Positions 8,124-16,347 of a DNA stretch of 48,063 nt are shown in pieces. The position numbers and the translations under genes are program-made. The notes under the pieces are model-generated. The model was not told the DNA's origin. It saw only the letters and a program-made list of their open reading frames with translations, and searched no databases. Position 1 is the first letter of the stretch. Each line of letters opens with the position of its first letter. The DNA comes from Gammaproteobacteria bacterium (GTDB taxonomy: Bacteria > Pseudomonadota > Gammaproteobacteria > Pseudomonadales > Azotimanducaceae): contig VXLL01000016.1 of assembly GCA_009841615.1 (NCBI GenBank), positions 1 through 48,063 on the forward strand. Reading direction: 5' to 3'.

Positions 8124-9121
8124 GAGGAAGGAGTCTCTTGATCAATTTGTCTAATGTTGGATCTTAGCACCTGCCTCCTAGGTGCGAAGAGTTCTCTTGC
8201 GGGAACTGGCTCGATCGATTCCAGTACATCCGATCGAACGCCCCTGTTTTCTATCCAAGCATCGTATCTCGTATCTTCTTGAAATGCAATCCATTTGGGA
8301 TCGTCTTCGGACCACCATGGTGGTGGTTGTAACCAAAGACGTGAATCAATACAGTCAATAACATCAAATATATAATCTATATTATTAAGGTATAAATTTA
8401 TCTCTACTTGATCATAGCACGATAGATTATTAATAAACGTTGTCCATTCTGGATCGGACTCTGAAAACTCACCATTTTCGTACCGGGCGATCCACTTGAG
8501 ATAGTCCGATCCGTCGACATTCAATCCGTTTTCTTTGACCTTCCATTCGTACAAAGCAAGATAGCGATCGACCCTTTCGTTACTAGATTCTCTCAGACGA
8601 GCAATTTCCATCGCTTGTTCCACACCTTTAATATCGTTCTTGCGAAATCGATTGAATGCAATGGCTAAAGCCGGTTCGCTAGATCGTGGACGAGTTTGCG
8701 CCCATCGCAAAAGAACTTTTTCCGCGTTGTTGAACCAACCCAAATCGGAATAAAGTAGAGCTAAGACCGGGACCGCTTCAGAATTGGGATATTGCCCCGC
8801 TAAATCAATCAGCTCTCGTAAAAAGATTACCAAGTTCTTTTTTTCTATGTAGCGAGACATAGATTGAACGACCATGGCAGGGTAATAGTCCGACATTAAC
8901 GTTAACGTCTGTTCAACATAGTGTTCTTGAGACTCCGGTATCAATTCAGACAAGAGGAACATACTATAAGCTGTTTGTTGTTCTGCTGATAGCTCTTGGA
9001 TTATTGTCAAAGCTCTCTCACTATTACCCGAATGAAATAAATGACTTGCGTGCAGAAACTGTTCGAAGCCTGTGGAGCTCATATTCGATGAATCGGAATC
9101 TGGGATGCTATTGTCGTACAA
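8120..9121 (-). CDS. TPR-like helical protein, probably the C-terminal part of a frameshifted gene
   Basis: A frame of 333 residues with helix-pair repeats resembling TPRs (for example VPVLALLYSDLGWFNNAEKVLLRWAQ, shown here only as a region near residues 118-143) and an acidic, Trp-rich C-terminal third. The nominal start is a TTG at 9121 without a ribosome binding site. In the same frame, coding sequence continues upstream without a stop through ...ILDSITTEVADGLYDNS and meets the end of the 154-codon gene just upstream. Adding one base around 9160-9162 would join both into one protein of about 490 residues. I therefore read this as the C-terminal half of a split TolB-like/TPR protein. If it is translated alone, an internal ATG near 9082 could also serve. 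Confidence 0.6.
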   Translation of the reverse strand: MYDNSIPDSDSSNMSSTGFEQFLHASHLFHSGNSERALTIIQELSAEQQTAYSMFLLSELIPESQEHYVEQTLTLMSDYYPAMVVQSMSRYIEKKNLVIFLRELIDLAGQYPNSEAVPVLALLYSDLGWFNNAEKVLLRWAQTRPRSSEPALAIAFNRFRKNDIKGVEQAMEIARLRESSNERVDRYLALYEWKVKENGLNVDGSDYLKWIARYENGEFSESDPEWTTFINNLSCYDQVEINLYLNNIDYIFDVIDCIDSRLWLQPPPWWSEDDPKWIAFQEDTRYDAWIENRGVRSDVLESIEPVPARELFAPRRQVLRSNIRQIDQETPSS

Positions 9122-9129
9122 ACCATCCG

Positions 9130-9594
9130 CTACTTCGGTCGTAATCGAGTCGAGAATTCTTTGGACCGCTTCAATTTAGGAACAACTTTTGAAACGTCTA
9201 TTAAACGCATGAGCAATGTCCAAGAATCCGGTGATAAATCGGACACTTCGAACGTACCGGTCAAAATGTGTGTTGTACCGAGTTCGTTTAGAAAACCTCT
9301 AGACTTGTCTTTCAAAGCGACTGCTTCTTCAGCGGCATCGTAGTCCACGACAAATATCTCCCTGCTCTCTGCAAGGATTTCGGTAAGGTGTCGAGGGAGA
9401 GCTTGGGTTAGATGTTCAGAAAATTCTTCTGGTCCGTCGAACGGTAAGACCGCGAGAGTTATGAGTTTTGGAGCAGTTTTAGGTAGAAACAGAAAGTAGC
9501 CGACAATCGTAAGAATGACGACTGAAGTCATGAAAATGATAGTAAAGAAAAACGCGTGCGACTTCGTGTTTTCTTGAACCAATTCGTCCTTCAT
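9130..9594 (-). CDS. Membrane-anchored TolB-N/FlgO-like domain, N-terminal part of a split gene
   Basis: This 154-residue frame has a short polar N-terminus, one membrane helix (about residues 14-35) and a domain with LAVLPFDGPEEFSEHLTQAL ... ELGTTHILTGTFEVS ... LLMRLIDVSK. That pattern is the periplasmic domain found in CadC-like regulators and adenylate-cyclase-associated TPR proteins (also called TolB N-terminal-like or FlgO-like). It is normally followed in the same chain by a helix of the type DxIxxxVxxxL and then TPRs. Here the frame stops after a divergent tail (EFSTRLRPK), while the expected helix and TPR-like repeats continue in another frame directly downstream. There is no winged-helix DNA-binding domain upstream: a stop lies eight codons before the ATG. 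Confidence 0.6.
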   Translation of the reverse strand: MKDELVQENTKSHAFFFTIIFMTSVVILTIVGYFLFLPKTAPKLITLAVLPFDGPEEFSEHLTQALPRHLTEILAESREIFVVDYDAAEEAVALKDKSRGFLNELGTTHILTGTFEVSDLSPDSWTLLMRLIDVSKVVPKLKRSKEFSTRLRPK

Positions 9595-9703
9595 GAGGTT
9601 TTGAGAGCTTTCAAATCAGCTTAAATGCCGATTGCTCAACGTAGATTGGCTGTAGGAACAAGGAGATTTTTGACGATGGGTACTGAAACAGGATATCGTC
9701 AAA

Positions 9704-10315
9704 TCACATATTAGTAGGACCGTCCAACTCTTCAGCGCGACGATTTGCTTCGCGCGCCCCCAGTCGGTCTACGTAATCAGTAAACACCGGTTTTGAGTCT
9801 AGTCTTGCATATTTCAATGCCCAATATACGTGTGAGCCAACATACACGTCTGCTGCAGTGAATTTATCCCCCGCTACAAACGCTGAATGTTGTAATGCAT
9901 GCTCTAAGGCATTTTGTACTCGAGACAAGCTTCCGTATCCAACCATACCTTGTTGCCGATCTGTAAGTTCCACCTTCAACGTCTCGTTGGTGACAGCGTG
10001 TTCCACAGGACCAGCCGCAAAGAACAACCAACGATAATAGCTACCACGATCTTTAAGATCAGGCGCAAGTCCTGCTTCTGGAAACGCATCCGCAAGGTAT
10101 GCACAAATTGCAGCACATTCGGTCACAACTACGTCCCCATGCTTAATCGCCGGAACCTTCCCCATAGGATTGATCGCCAAATATTCTGGGCCTTTCATAT
10201 CCGGTCCGTATTCCACGATAACAGTGTCGTAGGTAGCATTTAGTTCTTCCAACATCCAACGGACCATCCGGCCGCGTGACATAGGATTGGTGTAGAGAGT
10301 AAGAGGTTTATTCAA
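9704..10315 (-). CDS. Glutathione S-transferase family protein
   Basis: A 203-residue cytoplasmic GST. The thioredoxin-like N-terminal domain reads LTLYTNPMSRGRMVRWMLEE (region 5-24), with the cis-proline segment GKVPAIKHGD and the glutathione-contacting TECAAICAYLAD (about 66-77). An all-helical C-terminal domain includes FTAADVYVGS, the usual N-capping motif of this fold. It starts with TTG, eight bases after AAGGA. GSTs conjugate or reduce electrophiles, or act as disulfide exchangers. A second, unrelated GST gene lies 130 bp upstream on the same strand, but a TATAAT box in the gap suggests separate transcription. Confidence 0.88.
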   Translation of the reverse strand: MNKPLTLYTNPMSRGRMVRWMLEELNATYDTVIVEYGPDMKGPEYLAINPMGKVPAIKHGDVVVTECAAICAYLADAFPEAGLAPDLKDRGSYYRWLFFAAGPVEHAVTNETLKVELTDRQQGMVGYGSLSRVQNALEHALQHSAFVAGDKFTAADVYVGSHVYWALKYARLDSKPVFTDYVDRLGAREANRRAEELDGPTNM

Positions 10316-10351
10316 CAGTTTTTCCTTGGGGCTGTGTAAAAACGAGACAAA

Positions 10352-10357
10352 ATTATA
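10352..10357 (-). promoter_or_regulatory. Candidate -10 box for the downstream GST gene
   Basis: A perfect TATAAT on the minus strand lies about 37 bases before the TTG start of the GST gene at 10315. The matching -35 hexamer is poor, so this is a candidate only. Confidence 0.35.
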
Positions 10358-10445
10358 GGTTCAACTTCATGCCAGTTTCAGTGGTTTGCGTCGCCCCTGT
10401 CCAAGTACGTTCCTGAAGTGTTTGAAGTTTGGTCCCTTTACTCGA

Positions 10446-11216
10446 TCACCGTTTTTTTTGATTCTCTGGCAGTGATTGACTCGATTGGTTGAACAACAGC
10501 TCCCGTCGTCGTTGCTCTTCCTCTGGTGTAAGATCCGTTTTCGCGAGTTCTTCTCCTAACAGTCGACCTCTCTGAAAACCTGGTCGTTCGCCCAATCTAT
10601 CAACCCACTCCTTCACGTGTGGAAAAGTTTTCCATGTGTCTTCACCCAGGATTCGTTCAGACAGATGTGCCCAAGACCAGATCGCAATATCGGCGATTGT
10701 TAGCTCGTTCATAGCAACATATGCACTGGAGGCGAGTTGTCTGTTTAAGACACCATTCAATCGATCGACTTCTCCAACAAATCGCTTTTTACCATATTCC
10801 AACAGACTGAGGTCTGGTTCGATTTTTGGCGCGTAACTGACAAAGTGATTTGCATTTCCCATCATGGGACCAAGGTTCGCCATTTGCCAGTGTACCCATT
10901 GCGATACGTGGACTCGCCCTCTTGGATCGGGGGGTATGAACGTTTGCTCTTTAACGGCAAGGTATTCTAGTATTGCTCCGGATTCAAACACTGACAGCGG
11001 AGGCCCTCCGTCAATCGGGTTATTATCGACGATGGCAGGCATTCGATTATTTGGACTAATCTTCAAGAATTCTGGTTTAAATTGATCTCCGGCGCCAATG
11101 TCTACAGGAATTAGTTTGTATGGGGTTTCGCACTCTTCGAGCATTATCGAAATCTTCCATCCGTTTGGTGTCGGCCAGTAATAAAAGTCAATCAATTGTG
11201 TAGTCTCTGTTTCATT
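10446..11216 (-). CDS. YfcG/YghU-type glutathione transferase (disulfide-bond oxidoreductase family)
   Basis: A Nu-class-like GST. It has IDFYYWPTPNGWKISIMLEE near the start, SPNNRMPAIVD (cis-proline) and FESGAILEYLA (glutathione binding). The C-terminal helical domain contains LTIADIAIWSWAH. In E. coli YfcG, the Thr and Asn of the PTPNG motif bind glutathione and the protein reduces disulfides, so a thiol-disulfide role is likely. The open frame extends to a TTG at 11285, but the family begins at the IDFYY strand. I prefer the TTG at 11216, and another at 11192 is possible; none has a clear ribosome binding site. It is divergent from the serine hydrolase gene. Confidence 0.83.
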   Translation of the reverse strand, partial: NETETTQLIDFYYWPTPNGWKISIMLEECETPYKLIPVDIGAGDQFKPEFLKISPNNRMPAIVDNNPIDGGPPLSVFESGAILEYLAVKEQTFIPPDPRGRVHVSQWVHWQMANLGPMMGNANHFVSYAPKIEPDLSLLEYGKKRFVGEVDRLNGVLNRQLASSAYVAMNELTIADIAIWSWAHLSERILGEDTWKTFPHVKEWVDRLGERPGFQRGRLLGEELAKTDLTPEEEQRRRELLFNQSSQSLPENQKKR

Positions 11217-11366
11217 CAAAAACGCATATGTTAATCGGTTTTGAATACCCGATACAATATACTCCGCCTTTCGAAATGATCGCAATTTACCGACACTGAT
11301 CTTTCTCTAGATGCGATTCTCGCAAGTGATCCAGTCGCGTCATTCGAAGTCTTTTCACGAACGTTT

Positions 11367-13034
11367 ATGGAAAAATCAATGAATTCCGCAGTCAAGTCAT
11401 TTCTACTGTTCATCTGCTTAATGTTGTCTTTATCCGCGCTCACGTGCGCATCAGGGTACGACAAAGAAATCAGCGCGAAATCTGAACTGCAGCGCTTAAT
11501 CGACAATCACGCAGTGCGGACCGCGGTTGTTATGTTCGTCGAAAATGACTCTACTGAAATTGGAGTCGTGAAATTAGGAGAAATTTCTGATAGTAGACGC
11601 GAGCTTCCCGACGAAGACTCCACGGTGTTCGAAATTGGATCGATCACAAAAGTTTTTACCGCGCTACTAGTACAAACTTTGGTTGATGACGAACTCCTTC
11701 ACTGGGACCGAACCATTAGCGCATGTTTACCGGACATCGAATTTGCCAATGAAGCCATAGCGAACGTGAGCTTGCGAGAACTTGCTACTCATCGATCGGG
11801 TCTGCCTCGACTTCCTACCAATTTCACAGAGACTGTAGTTCCTGGCAACGCCATGGATCCTTACGCGAACTATGGCGAGCAGGATCTTGTTGCGTTCTTT
11901 GAGTCTTTCGACCCACCTGAACTAAAAAAAGAACATGCCTATTCCAACCTTGGATTTGCTTTACTGGGTTACATAGTCGCGAAGACTCTCGATACCAGCT
12001 ACGCAGAAGCAATGAACCAAAGAGTTTTTCAACCGCTTGAAATGAACAATTCCACAGCGATAGATTCGATCAAGGATCACTCTGAACTAGCAGCTGGTTA
12101 CAGCAATACTGCAAACATGGATACGTGGAATTTCAATGTTCATGCAGGGGCAGGTGTAATCCGCTCAACAGCACGGGATATGTACAAGTTTATTCGAGCG
12201 AATTTCCTCGAAACTGATGATGCAATTCACCGCGCGATGCGTTCTATACGGGAACTGCAGTATGAAGCAAACCACGCGTTGGGATGGATTACCGAAACCA
12301 GCGATCAGGATACTACTATTTTTTGGCACAATGGCCAAACAGGGGGATATGCGAGCTTTCTCGCTATCGATCCAGAGGCTAAACGTGGTTGGGTGATTCT
12401 TACGGCCTCAACCGAGGCCGCCGCGATCACGAGAATCGGCGCTTCCTTCTACAGAGAAGTGGAATTACCCCACTCAGTCGATTTCACACCCTACACCGGC
12501 GTGTATAAACTCGCTGAAAACCAATACATGACCATATCGAATAAAGATGGACAACTACAAATACAAGTCACAGGACAACCTCCGATTGTTCTAGCACATA
12601 CCAAAGACCATGTATTCGAGCTGCAAGCTCTGAGCTTAAAGGCGGATTTTGTACTGGGAGAGGATGGAAAAGCCACTACATTGAAGTGGTCACAACAGGA
12701 GGCTTCGATTGACGCCGAACGAGTTGACGACAGCTTCGGAGTCGCAATTAGAGAGGAAGTGTCAATCGATACTGAACTATTAGAAGCGTATGCCGGAACG
12801 TACCAGTTGCCTGAAGGTGTGGTTGCTACGGTCAAACACCTAAAAGAGCGACTTTTCGTTCAGGTCCCGGGGCAACCAGAGTTTCGGGTTTTCCCCATGT
12901 CCCCTACCCGTTTCTTCTACAAAGTGATTGACGCTGAGATTGAGTTTAAAAAAGATGACAGCGGCACGGTAACTGGTGTCGTGTTTCATCAGGGTGGAGA
13001 ATACCTTGCTCCTCGGATCAATGACAAGGAGTAG
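11367..13034 (+). CDS. Serine hydrolase of the beta-lactamase/class C PBP family, exported
   Basis: A 555-residue exported enzyme. An N-terminal signal segment (hydrophobic about residues 9-27) precedes the penicillin-binding-protein-like domain. The catalytic SxxK is S92-I-T-K95, the YxN motif is Y192-S-N, and the third motif is HNG at about 321-323. The C-terminal 170 residues look like two copies of a small beta-rich domain, one starting at YTGVYKLAENQYM and the other at YAGTYQLPEGVVA; this domain (DUF3471-like) often trails such hydrolases. Family members include esterases, D-amino peptidases and class C beta-lactamases, so the substrate is open. Its TAG abuts the stop of the convergent deaminase gene with no gap. 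Confidence 0.88.
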   Translation: MEKSMNSAVKSFLLFICLMLSLSALTCASGYDKEISAKSELQRLIDNHAVRTAVVMFVENDSTEIGVVKLGEISDSRRELPDEDSTVFEIGSITKVFTALLVQTLVDDELLHWDRTISACLPDIEFANEAIANVSLRELATHRSGLPRLPTNFTETVVPGNAMDPYANYGEQDLVAFFESFDPPELKKEHAYSNLGFALLGYIVAKTLDTSYAEAMNQRVFQPLEMNNSTAIDSIKDHSELAAGYSNTANMDTWNFNVHAGAGVIRSTARDMYKFIRANFLETDDAIHRAMRSIRELQYEANHALGWITETSDQDTTIFWHNGQTGGYASFLAIDPEAKRGWVILTASTEAAAITRIGASFYREVELPHSVDFTPYTGVYKLAENQYMTISNKDGQLQIQVTGQPPIVLAHTKDHVFELQALSLKADFVLGEDGKATTLKWSQQEASIDAERVDDSFGVAIREEVSIDTELLEAYAGTYQLPEGVVATVKHLKERLFVQVPGQPEFRVFPMSPTRFFYKVIDAEIEFKKDDSGTVTGVVFHQGGEYLAPRINDKE

Positions 13035-14387
13035 TTATCGGAGGTTTTTTTGGTAGTTTCGGATGGTGTCCGATACTTGTGCAACTTGTCGACGCACACT
13101 CTCAGGATCAAAGGTCAGGTAATCTCCTTCGTTGTAGAGACACTCGCCTTCGACAAACGCTCTTTTCACGTCGCTCGCATGAGTCGCATATACCAAATGT
13201 GACTCTACATCGTACATGGGCAACTGATGTGCGTTTTTCAAACCCACTTGAATGACATCAGCTCGCATCCCTTCTCGCAACTTTCCAATTTCGTTTCCCA
13301 ATCCAATTGCTTCCGCGCCCCTACTCGTTGCCATTTCAAGAACAACCTTCGCCGGTAAGACCGTTGGATCCTTCATTGTGACTTTTTGCAAATAAGCAGA
13401 GAGTCGCATTTCTTCCCACATATCAAGATCGTTATTTGTAGCCGCACCATCGGTGCCTAAGCCAACAGTGACTCCCGCATCCAGATACTTGGCGATGGGG
13501 GCAATCCCAGATGCGATTTTTGTGTTTGAGGTCGGATTGTGTACCACACCAACTTTGCGTTGAGCGAGAATGTCAATTTCTTGGGCGGTTGACCAAATCA
13601 CATGAGCTGCGATGACGTGCGGTTCAAAGAAATCGATGCTTTCCAGAAAGTTGATAGGTGTATTTCCGTAAGTTGTCTGCGAATAGTTAGTTTCAAATTG
13701 CGACTCCGCTAAGTGAATGTGAACCGGTAACTCGTACTCTATCGCAAGATCCCGTAAATGGCTCAAGTGTGCTTGTTTTAGAGTGTAAATCGCATGACCG
13801 CCCAAAATCGGTTTAACCGTCGAGTGCTGACCTTTAGCTGACCACTTTTGAATAAACTGGTTGGCTTGCGTCCATTGATCGTCGATGTCTACAGCGTCAT
13901 TTCTAGGTTGATCTACAACAGATGCAGAAATGAGAGCGCGTATTCCTAATTCATTTGCTACTGTCGCGGCCACGTCATGAAAAAAATACATGTCGACAAA
14001 GGTGGTTGTACCTCCTCCGATCATTTCCCAACATGCTAGCTGTGTACCCACACGAACAAATTCTTCATTCACCACCGCAGCTTCGATGGGATTAATGTGT
14101 TCATTGAGCCAATCCATCAGCGGGACGTCATCTGAATAACCCCGCAGCAGCGTCATCGCCGCGTGCGTGTGCCCATTCACGAGACCCGGAAGAACAACGT
14201 TGTCTATACCGGAGTATTCGACGTTGGAAGTAAATTTTCCTAGGATGTCGCGCGCAAAGCCAACAGCGACGATTCTTCCTTGGTCAATAGCAAGGGCACC
14301 TTCTGAAATTATCGGACGCGCGTCGTCCATCGTCAAAACATAGTCGCCAAAAATGATTTTTTCGACGAGTTGACGAGGACTATTCAA
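13035..14387 (-). CDS. mtaD: 5-methylthioadenosine/S-adenosylhomocysteine deaminase-type amidohydrolase
   Basis: A 450-residue metal-dependent amidohydrolase of the TRZ/ATZ group. Metal ligands are visible in LPGLVNGHTHAAMTLLRGYSDD (HTH about residue 73) and HIHLAES (about 221-227), with AAHVIW and GLGTDGAATNNDLDMWEEM supplying the later His and Asp. This set matches MTA/SAH deaminases, which remove ammonia from methylthioadenosine or S-adenosylhomocysteine to recycle methionine metabolites. Related enzymes act on other purine or triazine rings, so the substrate is inferred. It starts with TTG and is convergent with the serine hydrolase. Confidence 0.85.
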   Translation of the reverse strand: MNSPRQLVEKIIFGDYVLTMDDARPIISEGALAIDQGRIVAVGFARDILGKFTSNVEYSGIDNVVLPGLVNGHTHAAMTLLRGYSDDVPLMDWLNEHINPIEAAVVNEEFVRVGTQLACWEMIGGGTTTFVDMYFFHDVAATVANELGIRALISASVVDQPRNDAVDIDDQWTQANQFIQKWSAKGQHSTVKPILGGHAIYTLKQAHLSHLRDLAIEYELPVHIHLAESQFETNYSQTTYGNTPINFLESIDFFEPHVIAAHVIWSTAQEIDILAQRKVGVVHNPTSNTKIASGIAPIAKYLDAGVTVGLGTDGAATNNDLDMWEEMRLSAYLQKVTMKDPTVLPAKVVLEMATSRGAEAIGLGNEIGKLREGMRADVIQVGLKNAHQLPMYDVESHLVYATHASDVKRAFVEGECLYNEGDYLTFDPESVRRQVAQVSDTIRNYQKNLR

Positions 14388-14447
14388 TTGTGTGTGGGAA
14401 TACGGTACCGTTGACCAAGAAACCGAAGAGAAACTCGTTCTGTCTTA

Positions 14448-14990
14448 TCAGTCAGTTTCCTTCTCTTTGTCGTAGACTCGCTTCAGTGAAAATTTTTCGC
14501 GATTAGCGGTAACCTCTACTTTGACCTCGAGGCGATCACCCGATTCGGTTAATGAAAGTTTCTCTACGCCTTGAATCGCCTCTCTCGTTTTACTGATGAT
14601 TAGCGATTGTCCAATCCAACCAACCTCCGTATACCAGCCGTCCCGCAACTGAACACCCCAGTTCAAATCTACATGAGGTGTGTCTTCGTACTGCAAGCCG
14701 ATGAAGTTGTCGTCTTGTGCGATTTCAATGAAACTAGACTTCACCACTGGGAAGTCTTGCTCAATGAAAATTGCTGACGCAGTTGGATCACTTCTTCTTC
14801 CTTCGACAGAAGCTTGTCGCTCGGTGTCCCAAATCTTGTCAACATCCGGAGCCGGATCGCTCGCATCGACAACGAGATTCCAGCGTCCTGAAAGATCAAA
14901 CGACTTTGGCGCTTCGTAGGTAATGCTGGCACAGCCCGTCAACACTAAAAACAGAACAGTGCTAACAATCCAAGTCAATACTGTCTTCAT
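14448..14990 (-). CDS. Hypothetical lipoprotein, GxW...RVYD type
   Basis: The frame opens further upstream, but the ATG at 14990 gives a clean lipoprotein signal: MKTVLTWIVSTVLFLVLTGCAS with lipobox LTGC. The mature part, about 160 residues, starts with a DLSGRWNLVVD strand and ends with LTESGDRLEVKVEV ... LKRVYDKE. This layout recurs in small exported proteins of uncharacterised function in proteobacteria. A second protein with similar ends is at 19860-20477. It is probably anchored to the envelope. Nothing in the neighbourhood defines a role. Confidence 0.7.
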   Translation of the reverse strand: MKTVLTWIVSTVLFLVLTGCASITYEAPKSFDLSGRWNLVVDASDPAPDVDKIWDTERQASVEGRRSDPTASAIFIEQDFPVVKSSFIEIAQDDNFIGLQYEDTPHVDLNWGVQLRDGWYTEVGWIGQSLIISKTREAIQGVEKLSLTESGDRLEVKVEVTANREKFSLKRVYDKEKETD

Positions 14991-15151
14991 CGACACATGT
15001 CCCAAGGGTTCAACTACTTGTATTGTAACTGCTTTGTTCAATTGGGTAATCACAAGTCGCAGGGTTGCAGGCGATATTGTTCCGTACAGAGATATCGATA
15101 CACTTACTAGTTGTTAGCCGACTATTTTGTCCTTCCAAGCTTTTGGACAAT

Positions 15152-15943
15152 CTACTGCATGGTGTAAGGGTTAATGATTTGCAATTGGCCTACGCTGATT
15201 AACCAGCCGACAAGTGTAGGAATGAGTACTACTACAAGACACATCGGTATTGGTTTTTCGACCCACTTGTGCATCCCAACCACTCTGATCCATGCGATCA
15301 AAAGTGTAGGAATCGTGAGCGTCAATGCAAATACGTTCGTTCCAACACCAGGAATCCAGGCTAGTGGCGCTTGCCAACTATAAGGATCTAACGTACCAGA
15401 CGAAATCGTCGGAAGAGTTGAAAGCACTAGGAATAGAACCATTGGCATTCTCGTCCACAGGGTGAAGCCAATCCAATCGCTCCATTGCTTCGTACATTGC
15501 ATCATGTTCCCCGCGATGAGGAAGTAAGTCGCTTCGACTAACACAAGCAAACCAATCCAAAACAGTGCCATGGCTGGAGCAAAAACAGTTTCCACTTTTC
15601 TAGCTGATTGGATTCCATCTTTCGAAGTGAGCTCCTCTCGCTGCGCCTCCGCCTGTGCTCTCCGACGGGCCAATGACTCTTCAATTTCCTCTTCAGAACG
15701 GTCCCCTCGCAATACGGTTCGTTCGAAAGTCTCGGCGAATTGATAGGTGATTTCACTTGTACTCTCAAACGCCGCTTCGATCGTACGGAGATACTCTTCA
15801 TCTGAAAGAAACCATGCTTGTAATGCTGGGAAGACGCAAAGGCAAATCACTATCGTCACTAACGGGGGCACTACCGGTATGTGCGAACGCATGGATTCAA
15901 AGACCGTTCCAGGGGAGACAAAGACTCTGAGAAGATTGATCAC
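15152..15943 (-). CDS. Yip1-family integral membrane protein
   Basis: A 263-residue protein opening with NLLRVFVSPGTVFESM, the usual cytoplasmic start of bacterial Yip1-domain proteins. It has about five membrane helices (around 25-48, 120-143, 160-185, 205-222, 235-255) and a charged Glu/Arg-rich helical segment between the first two (about residues 75-110). The GTG start at 15943 is supported by AGGAG nine bases upstream. The bacterial members have no firmly known function. The gene stands alone, with the tnpB element behind its start. Confidence 0.75.
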   Translation of the reverse strand: MINLLRVFVSPGTVFESMRSHIPVVPPLVTIVICLCVFPALQAWFLSDEEYLRTIEAAFESTSEITYQFAETFERTVLRGDRSEEEIEESLARRRAQAEAQREELTSKDGIQSARKVETVFAPAMALFWIGLLVLVEATYFLIAGNMMQCTKQWSDWIGFTLWTRMPMVLFLVLSTLPTISSGTLDPYSWQAPLAWIPGVGTNVFALTLTIPTLLIAWIRVVGMHKWVEKPIPMCLVVVLIPTLVGWLISVGQLQIINPYTMQ

Positions 15944-16307
15944 AAGTTAGCACTCCTTAGCGGAAGCATCAGCGTTGAAAACTTTAAAAAAAATTGAAGG
16001 GAGAGGTTTCTCTCTTGACAAACGGTTTCGACTACCACGCGGATTGACTATCTGTTTATTGTTTCCAATCCTATCTCTCAACCTCTGGTTAGACCCTACT
16101 ATCGGGAAGATCGTAGTCGCAATTTTAAGTCAATAAGGCTATTAGCGCATCTACCATAACCCAAGCTTTCTGTCATTGTAACGGGACTTCGTCACTGAGT
16201 AAGGTGCGGTGAATTGAGAGGTTCAAAAATAGAATTCAATGCTCGTCAAAATAAATAGACACACGGTAGTCCATTCAGGCGAAGACAGAGTACAACTATG
16301 AACATCG
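15944..16307. other. Intergenic region left of the tnpB element
   Basis: These 364 bases carry no gene I can support. They include the promoter region of the Yip1 gene and a small inverted repeat (GAGAGGTTTCTCTC, about 16002-16015). At 16298 there is an ATG that I suspect was the original start of the VOC gene now found beyond the tnpB element. Confidence 0.4.
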
Positions 16308-16329
16308 GGTTGTGGCTCAGTTTGAATTT
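16308..16329 (+). repeat. Left inverted end of the tnpB element
   Basis: GGTTGTGGCTCAGTTTGAA followed by TTT. It pairs with the right end at 17591-17613, differing by one substitution and one extra A. Inverted copies at the two ends define the element. Confidence 0.7.
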
Positions 16330-16331
16330 AT

Positions 16332-16346
16332 TACTATAATATAGTA
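16332..16346 (+). promoter_or_regulatory. Palindromic -10 region of tnpB
   Basis: TACTATAATATAGTA is a palindrome with seven-base arms around a central A. It contains a perfect TATAAT (16335-16340) whose expected start point falls about on the tnpB ATG at 16348. That would give a leaderless message, consistent with the absence of a ribosome binding site. The -35 is poor (TTGTGG with a 19-bp spacer). Confidence 0.35.
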
Positions 16347-16347
16347 C

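Noticed and set aside
9130..9170. Programmed ribosomal frameshift joining the TolB-like and TPR parts
   Set aside because: The site (TCC AAA GAA) is not a recognised slippery heptamer and I saw no obvious stimulatory structure; a plain one-base deletion or sequence error is more likely.
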